This document shows, in pieces, positions 59,204 through 64,000 of a DNA stretch of 64,000 nucleotides. The position numbers were made by a program, and so were the translations under genes. Where the stretch lies: positions 434,001 to 498,000 of the forward strand of contig NZ_JABMLK010000001.1 in assembly GCF_013394855.1 (NCBI RefSeq). The letters are read 5' to 3'. Under the pieces are notes generated by a model. That model was not told where the DNA came from, ran no database searches, and saw only the letters and a program-made list of their open reading frames with translations. Position 1 is the stretch's first letter. Each line of letters begins with the position of its first letter. This stretch comes from Limnobaculum xujianqingii (lineage in GTDB: Bacteria > Pseudomonadota > Gammaproteobacteria > Enterobacterales > Enterobacteriaceae).

Positions 59204-60393
59204 CAGATTTCTCCCCGCGCTTTTAAAATATCATGAACTGTAAAAATGTCTTTATCACCACGACCGGATAGATTGACCACCAGGATTTGTTCTTTTTCCG
59301 GTTCTGCGGCAATCATTTTTAGGGCATAAGCCAGGGCGTGAGAAGACTCCAGCGCAGGAATAATTCCCTCATGGCGGGATAGCTGTTTAAAGGCATTCAA
59401 CGCTTCATCATCAGTAATTGAAACGTATTCTGCACGACCAATGCTGTTCAGGTGAGCATGCTGAGGCCCAACAGAAGGGAAATCCAGGCCAGCAGAAATA
59501 GAGTAGGACTCTTCAATCTGACCTTCACTGGTTTGCATCATTGGTGACTTCATACCAAAATAGATGCCAACGCGGCCGTGTTTTAATGGGGCACCGTGTT
59601 GTCCGGATTCAATACCTAATCCCGCAGGTTCAACACCAATCAGTCGAACGCTGGATTCCTCGATGAAATCAGCAAACATACCGATAGCGTTAGAGCCGCC
59701 GCCAATACAGGCAATAACCGCATCCGGCAGACAGTTTTCACGCTCTTTCATTTGTTCTTTGGTTTCTTCACCAATCATTCGTTGGAATTCACGTACGATG
59801 GTTGGGAATGGGTGTGGACCCGCAGCAGTACCCAGCAGATAGTGCGCGGTTTCATAATTACCAGACCAGTCGCGCATAGCCTCATTACAGGCATCTTTCA
59901 GGGTGGAAGAGCCGCTGTGAACAGAAATAACCTCTGCTCCCATCAAACGCATTCTGAAAACGTTTGGTGACTGACGCTCAACGTCTTTAGCTCCCATGTA
60001 AATCCGGCATTTTAAACCCAGTAAGGCACAGGCTAATGCGGCTGCAACTCCGTGTTGACCAGCACCAGTTTCGGCGATGATCTCGGTTTTACCCATGCGT
60101 TTTGCTAAAAGTGCCTGACCTAGTACCTGGTTGGTTTTATGAGCACCGCCATGTAATAAATCTTCGCGTTTTAAATACAGTTTGGTTTTGCTTCCTGCCG
60201 TCAGATTACGGCATAGGGTTAACGGCGTCGGGCGACCTGCATAGTTTCTTAATAAATCCTGAAACTCTGCATGAAATGCCGGATCCCGCTGAGCGCTAAC
60301 AAAAGCCTCTTCCAGTTGCTGTAATGCAGGCATCAGGATTTGGGGTACATACATCCCGCCAAATTCGCCGAAATAGGGGTTAAGTAATGTCAT
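59203..60393 (-). CDS. trpB: tryptophan synthase beta chain
   Basis: A 396-residue PLP enzyme that condenses indole with serine. The PLP Lys is in [15 protein letters not shown] (near residue 87), the catalytic Glu in AETGAGQHG, and the phosphate loop is [12 protein letters not shown]. Forms the alpha2beta2 complex with TrpA. Confidence 0.98.
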   Translation of the reverse strand: MTLLNPYFGEFGGMYVPQILMPALQQLEEAFVSAQRDPAFHAEFQDLLRNYAGRPTPLTLCRNLTAGSKTKLYLKREDLLHGGAHKTNQVLGQALLAKRMGKTEIIAETGAGQHGVAAALACALLGLKCRIYMGAKDVERQSPNVFRMRLMGAEVISVHSGSSTLKDACNEAMRDWSGNYETAHYLLGTAAGPHPFPTIVREFQRMIGEETKEQMKERENCLPDAVIACIGGGSNAIGMFADFIEESSVRLIGVEPAGLGIESGQHGAPLKHGRVGIYFGMKSPMMQTSEGQIEESYSISAGLDFPSVGPQHAHLNSIGRAEYVSITDDEALNAFKQLSRHEGIIPALESSHALAYALKMIAAEPEKEQILVVNLSGRGDKDIFTVHDILKARGEI

Positions 60394-60426
60394 GTTATAT
60401 CCCTTAGTCTTCCACTTTTGTCATTA

Positions 60427-61788
60427 TTAATAGTTGCGTAGTATGCTAAATACCGCGTTGATTTTGGTAATGTCTTTATGGCCAGGCTGGCTTTCCACTC
60501 CGGAATTAAAATCCAGTCCCAGGCAGCCAAGACCGGCTGCTGCTGCGGTATTACCCGTGTTTAATCCACCGGCTACCATCACATTGCTCAATTCCTGGTC
60601 CTGCAATACTTGCCAGTCGAAAGTTTGTCCGGTACCACCGGCACCGTTATCCAGCAGGTAGCAATCAACCTGAGAATCATTCAGTTCTGGCAGTTGGCCA
60701 TCAACCGTTTGCGCTTTCCAGATCAGGCAACTTGCCGGTAAGCGTGAACGTAAGTCATGAATATAGTCGCTATTTTCATTACCGTGCAGTTGAATGGCAG
60801 AGAGATTAAGCCGCTCAACTGCCAGAAAAATGGTTTCGGTCTTAGCATTACTGAATATGCCAACCCACTTTAATGGGGCTGCTGCGGCAACTTTTTGAGC
60901 CTGAACTAAATCAATATAACGAGGTGACTTGCCAACAAAAATTAAACCACCGTATACGGCACCGGCATGATAAGCGGCCGCGGCATCTTCAGGTCGGGTT
61001 AATCCACACACCTTATTCGCACCGAAAAGAACACGGCGTACAGCCAGATCCAGATTTTCTTCTGACATCAGTGCGCTACCGATAAGGAAACCATCCGCGT
61101 ACTGACTAAGCTCACGTACTTGCTGGTAGTTATGAATACCGGATTCGCTGATAACAATAGTCGACTCGGGCAGTTGTGGTGCCATGGTACGAGTACGATT
61201 CAAATCGATAGAAAGATCGCGTAAATCCCGATTATTAATACCCACGACACGGGCCTGTAGATCAATGGCGCGCTGCAATTCGCTTTCATTACTGGCTTCT
61301 GTTAACACACCCATATTGAGTGAATGTGCAACGGCGGCCAGTTCGACATATTGCTCATCATCCAGTACCGAAAGCATCAGCAGAACGGCATCTGCATGAT
61401 AGAAACGAGCCAGATAAATCTGATATTCATCGATAATAAAATCTTTGCACAATACCGGTTGATGAACCTGATTGCTTACCAGCGTCAAATAATCGAAGTT
61501 GCCTTGAAAGTATTTCTCATCAGTTAATACAGAGATAACTGAGGCAAAGTTACGATAACTTTCAGCGATAGCCCGTGGATCAAAGTTTTGACGAATCACC
61601 CCCTTAGATGGGGATGCCTTTTTACATTCCAGAATAAAAACGCTGTTATCACTGGTTAATGCCTGGTAGAAGTTACGCTCGCTGGGAATAACTTTATGAC
61701 GAAAGCTTTCCAGCGGCTGTTTTTGACGACGTTCTGCGACCCAGACCTGCTTATCACGAACAATGCGCGTTAATACGGTTTCTTGCAT
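60427..61788 (-). CDS. trpCF: bifunctional indole-3-glycerol phosphate synthase / PRA isomerase
   Basis: A TrpC-TrpF fusion of about 453 residues. The N-terminal half is IGPS (FILECKKASPSKG, then CKDFIIDEYQIY, and ISESGI); the C-terminal half (~255-453) is phosphoribosylanthranilate isomerase with KVCGLTRPEDAAAA and LDFNSGVESQPG. It catalyses two consecutive steps from PRA to indole-3-glycerol phosphate. Two adjacent ATGs exist; 61788 is better spaced from GAGG and matches E. coli (MQETVL). Confidence 0.97.
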   Translation of the reverse strand: MQETVLTRIVRDKQVWVAERRQKQPLESFRHKVIPSERNFYQALTSDNSVFILECKKASPSKGVIRQNFDPRAIAESYRNFASVISVLTDEKYFQGNFDYLTLVSNQVHQPVLCKDFIIDEYQIYLARFYHADAVLLMLSVLDDEQYVELAAVAHSLNMGVLTEASNESELQRAIDLQARVVGINNRDLRDLSIDLNRTRTMAPQLPESTIVISESGIHNYQQVRELSQYADGFLIGSALMSEENLDLAVRRVLFGANKVCGLTRPEDAAAAYHAGAVYGGLIFVGKSPRYIDLVQAQKVAAAAPLKWVGIFSNAKTETIFLAVERLNLSAIQLHGNENSDYIHDLRSRLPASCLIWKAQTVDGQLPELNDSQVDCYLLDNGAGGTGQTFDWQVLQDQELSNVMVAGGLNTGNTAAAAGLGCLGLDFNSGVESQPGHKDITKINAVFSILRNY

Positions 61789-61791
61789 CAT

Positions 61792-62808
61792 TTATCCTCT
61801 TGCCGCCAGGGCCTGAACTCTATCGAAGGCAACACCACTACTAATCACATCCATTGCCTGTTGCGCATTGGTACGCAGATTTTCTTGTCCAAATAATCTC
61901 ATTAATAATGCCACATTTGCCGCCACGGCAGACGCGTGAGCAATTTCACCTTTACCTTGTAACAAGCGAGACAAAATGTCACGGTTTTCTTCAGGTGTCC
62001 CGCTTTCAAGGTCAGACAGCGAATATTGCTTCAGACCAAAATCCTGATGGGTTAACTGATAGCATACAATTTCACCGTCACGCAGTTCAGCAACCTGAGT
62101 TGGAGCGTGGACGGCAACTTCATCCATTCCACCACCATGAACCACGGCAGCTTGCTGATAGCCAAGCACTTTCAATGCCTCAGCGATAGGACGAACCAGT
62201 TCCGGGCTGTAAACACCAATCACGGCTTTTTTCGGGCGCGCCGGATTAATTAACGGACCCAGTACGTTAAACAACGTGCGGGTTTTTAGCTGCTGACGAA
62301 CCGGCATGGCGTGACGAAAGCCAGCGTGGTATTGAGGAGCAAACAAAAAGCAGACGCCTACTTCATCTAACGCCTGACGAGAAACATCGGCCGGTAAATC
62401 CAGTTTAATGCCCATTGCTGCCAGCAGGTCGGAAGATCCTGAACGGCTGGAAACGCTACGGTTACCATGTTTAGCAATTTTGATACCACAAGCAGCGGCA
62501 ACGAATGCGCTGGCGGTTGAAATATTAATGCTGTTAGTGCCATCACCACCGGTGCCAACAATATCGGCAAAATCGTAATCCGGACGTGGGAAGGGCACCG
62601 CGTCAGCTAAAAATGCGTTTGCAGCACCAGCGATTTCATCCGGCGTCTCCCCGCGAACTTTCATGCTAATCAGTGCAGCAGCCAGTTGTGAGGGTTCTAA
62701 ATCTCCATGTGCAATGCTGCTAAAAAGCATTTGGCTTTCCTGCTGAGTCAATGATTCGGCACGGAATAATTTATTAAGAATTGATTGCATCATGTCTTGT
62801 GTTTGCAT
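61792..62808 (-). CDS. trpD: anthranilate phosphoribosyltransferase, with TrpE-like first residues
   Basis: A TrpD of about 338 residues, not fused to TrpG as it is in E. coli. Conserved [25 protein letters not shown] and [14 protein letters not shown] bind PRPP and anthranilate. ATG 62808 gives [19 protein letters not shown]. The native TrpD start in relatives is at M-x-x-I-L-x-K-L-F; the added M-Q-T-Q equals the start of E. coli TrpE, and the DNA ATGCAAACACAA equals the E. coli trpE start. The open frame continues upstream through the attenuator to 62931, but that part is unlikely to be translated. It has its own TrpR-type promoter and leader. Confidence 0.95.
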   Translation of the reverse strand: MQTQDMMQSILNKLFRAESLTQQESQMLFSSIAHGDLEPSQLAAALISMKVRGETPDEIAGAANAFLADAVPFPRPDYDFADIVGTGGDGTNSINISTASAFVAAACGIKIAKHGNRSVSSRSGSSDLLAAMGIKLDLPADVSRQALDEVGVCFLFAPQYHAGFRHAMPVRQQLKTRTLFNVLGPLINPARPKKAVIGVYSPELVRPIAEALKVLGYQQAAVVHGGGMDEVAVHAPTQVAELRDGEIVCYQLTHQDFGLKQYSLSDLESGTPEENRDILSRLLQGKGEIAHASAVAANVALLMRLFGQENLRTNAQQAMDVISSGVAFDRVQALAARG

Positions 62809-62881
62809 TTTGGTGTTCGCCGTTTTTATTAATATTTGTTTCTTTGCCAGGATGCTTTCGGTTGGTGAAAAGCGTCCATAA

Positions 62882-62906
62882 AAAAGCCCGCAAAATGCGG
62901 GCTTTT
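62882..62906 (-). terminator. trp attenuator (terminator hairpin 3:4) upstream of trpD
   Basis: On the minus strand AAAAGCCCGCA and TGCGGGCTTTT form a strong stem followed by U. Its 5' arm GCCCGC is also complementary to GCGGGC (62954-62949) right at the trpL stop, giving the alternative antiterminator. The sequence resembles the E. coli trp attenuator (AGCCCGC...GCGGGCTTTTTT). Confidence 0.92.
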
Positions 62907-62953
62907 GGCTATTTGCTTTATCAGATGACAAATTAGTGCAAGTAAACCGCCCG

Positions 62954-63004
62954 CTAAGGGAGGAGTCGCCACCAACGATTTGCTAAAATATTTAATGTCA
63001 TCAT
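62954..63004 (-). CDS. trpL: trp leader peptide with tandem Trp codons
   Basis: A 16-residue [19 protein letters not shown], with two adjacent UGG codons, as in E. coli TrpL ([14 protein letters not shown]). TAGG lies 6-7 bases before the first ATG. Ribosome stalling at the Trp codons when tryptophan is scarce would free region 2 (GCGGGC) to pair with region 3 and prevent termination. It is placed before trpD, not trpE. Confidence 0.93.
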   Translation of the reverse strand: MMTLNILANRWWRLLP

Positions 63005-63046
63005 GATATTACCTATGTGTTGTTGTGTTAGTTATTTACTGCATCT

Positions 63047-63082
63047 GTGTACTAGTAAACTAGTTTTATGTATCGCTGTCAA
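63047..63082 (-). promoter_or_regulatory. TrpR-regulated promoter/operator upstream of trpL-trpD
   Basis: On the minus strand, -35 TTGACA (63082-63077), a 17-base spacer, and -10 TTTACT (63059-63054). The -10 is embedded in AAACTAGTTTACTAGTACA, matching the E. coli trp operator (GAACTAGTTAACTAGTACG) in nearly every symmetric position. The -35, spacer length and operator overlap reproduce the E. coli trp promoter exactly. Confidence 0.92.
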
Positions 63083-63187
63083 TATATTTAAGCCAGAAAA
63101 ACAAAAATATTTTTGTTCTTTCAGTTACAACGGCTTGTCAGTCAAAAAATAAAATAAATACATTTATTTTTCATATAATTAAAATAT

Positions 63188-63766
63188 TCAGGATAGTGCC
63201 CATTCCAGTGTTTGATCTAACAGGCGTGCACCCTGAGTGGTTAAAATGGATTCAGGATGGAACTGAAAACCACATACCCGATGCCGATCGTGGCGAACTG
63301 CCATTACCATCTGATTAAAATGTGCGTTAACGGTGAGTTCTGAAGGAATTTCAGTGCCCACCAGTGAATGGTAACGGGCAACGGGTAACGGAGATGGTAA
63401 CCCTTCAAACATCGCTACACCGTCATGAGTAATCAGAGATGATTTTCCATGCAGAATTTCACCAGCCTGACCAACGGTACCACCATAGGCTTCAACAATG
63501 GCCTGATGTCCCAGGCAAATGCCAATAATGGGTAACTTGCCAAGCAGGGCTGAAAGTAATTCTGGCATACATCCCGCTTCTGATGGTTTACCTGAACCCG
63601 GTGAAAGCATTAGTACCGGATTATTCATTTGTTCAATTTGTTGAATAATCATATCGGCAGGCAATTGGTTGCGATAAATCGTTACCTGATGACCACTGGC
63701 CCGAAGTTGATCCACCAGGTTATAGGTAAAGGAGTCGATATTGTCGAGCAATAGGATATCAGCCAT
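63188..63766 (-). CDS. trpG: anthranilate synthase glutamine amidotransferase subunit
   Basis: A 192-residue class I glutamine amidotransferase that supplies ammonia to TrpE. Catalytic Cys in GICLGHQAI, and His/Glu in FQFHPESI, are intact; the N-terminus ([21 protein letters not shown]) matches the family. It ends as a free protein, whereas E. coli TrpG is fused to TrpD. Its ATG shares a base with the trpE stop. It is followed by 105 bases to the internal trp promoter; I see no clear terminator there. Confidence 0.97.
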   Translation of the reverse strand: MADILLLDNIDSFTYNLVDQLRASGHQVTIYRNQLPADMIIQQIEQMNNPVLMLSPGSGKPSEAGCMPELLSALLGKLPIIGICLGHQAIVEAYGGTVGQAGEILHGKSSLITHDGVAMFEGLPSPLPVARYHSLVGTEIPSELTVNAHFNQMVMAVRHDRHRVCGFQFHPESILTTQGARLLDQTLEWALS

Positions 63767-64000
63767 TAGAAAATCTCCTTAACCTGATGGGCACTGGCAA
63801 TCGCGCGTAGAACGGCTCTGGCTTTATTACGGGTTTCATCCGCTTCTGATTGTGGGTTTGAATCCAGAACAATGCCGGCACCGGCTTGAATGGTTGCAAT
63901 ACCGTCTTCAACATAGGCAGAACGAATAACAATGCAGGTATCCAGATCGCCATGGGCGGTCAAATACCCCACAGCACCACCATAGCTACCACGACGAACA
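63766..64000 (-). CDS. trpE: anthranilate synthase component I, C-terminal part (5' end outside window)
   Basis: Only the last ~77 residues are visible: [21 protein letters not shown], then [30 protein letters not shown], the chorismate-binding C-terminus of TrpE. It is open to the window edge and ends in TAATG, sharing a base with the trpG start. Its promoter and any leader lie beyond the window. Confidence 0.96.
   Translation of the reverse strand, partial: VRRGSYGGAVGYLTAHGDLDTCIVIRSAYVEDGIATIQAGAGIVLDSNPQSEADETRNKARAVLRAIASAHQVKEIF

Noticed and set aside
62809..62931. Starting TrpD at the upstream end of its open frame (62931)
   Set aside because: That would place the attenuator hairpin inside the coding region and add 41 residues with no match to TrpD; ATG 62808 lies downstream of the attenuator and resembles the trpE start.

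Overview
The window reads as an ordinary chromosomal stretch of a member of the Enterobacterales. Almost every gene has a close E. coli counterpart in a similar neighbourhood: znuABC-mepM-lpxM-pykA-hexR-zwf, yoaB/yoaA-tsaB-fadD-rnd-minEDC-ycgL-ycgM-ycgN, dsbB/fadR, mdtABCD-baeSR-trhP-cyaR, rdgC, sbcDC/phoBR and trp. Gene content differs enough from E. coli (separate trpG and trpD, no edd beside zwf, no nhaB beside fadR, an extra mltB-like gene, a long SbcC) that a lineage outside Enterobacteriaceae sensu stricto is likely, perhaps Budviciaceae or Yersiniaceae. That placement is inference. I see no tRNA, rRNA, CRISPR array, insertion sequence or prophage.

Layout. 1-9.7 kb: the C-terminal end of an autotransporter, a DUF1523 membrane protein, the transporter YbjL, the divergent Zur-controlled zinc importer znuCB/znuA, mepM and lpxM. 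9.7-15.7 kb: a central-carbon block, pykA-hexR divergent from zwf-pgl-eda, with a perfect HexR palindrome before zwf. 16-28.5 kb: the spermidine exporter mdtJI, a RidA-family gene, yoaA, tsaB, fadD, rnd, minCDE, ycgL, a lytic transglycosylase, ycgM and ycgN. 28.5-34.5 kb: a looser region with an unknown gene, a 740-base gene-poor gap, the thiosulfate uptake pair tsuAB, an LprI-like protein, dsbB, fadR, yegS and an ABM-domain gene. 34.5-48.2 kb: the sRNA CyaR with a CRP site, trhP, an unknown secreted protein, and the BaeSR/MdtABCD two-component/RND efflux operon. 48.4-49.7 kb: a three-gene ToxR-like cassette. 49.9-58.2 kb: rdgC, sbcDC and phoBR with a Pho box. 58.4-64 kb: the tryptophan operon, cut by the window inside trpE.

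Three things stand out. (1) The trp operon is split: between trpG and trpD lies a complete second control region (TrpR-type operator over a sigma70 promoter, a 16-residue leader peptide with tandem Trp codons, and an attenuator), and TrpD begins with the residues that start E. coli TrpE, as if the trpE control region had been copied in front of trpD. (2) The mdtABCD-baeSR operon is decaying: mdtA has an in-frame amber codon, mdtB one frameshift, mdtC two and baeS two, while mdtD, baeR and the surrounding genes are intact. (3) A 156/157-base structured repeat occurs twice, 41 kb apart in opposite orientation, both times between convergent genes, with compensatory base changes in its outer stem.
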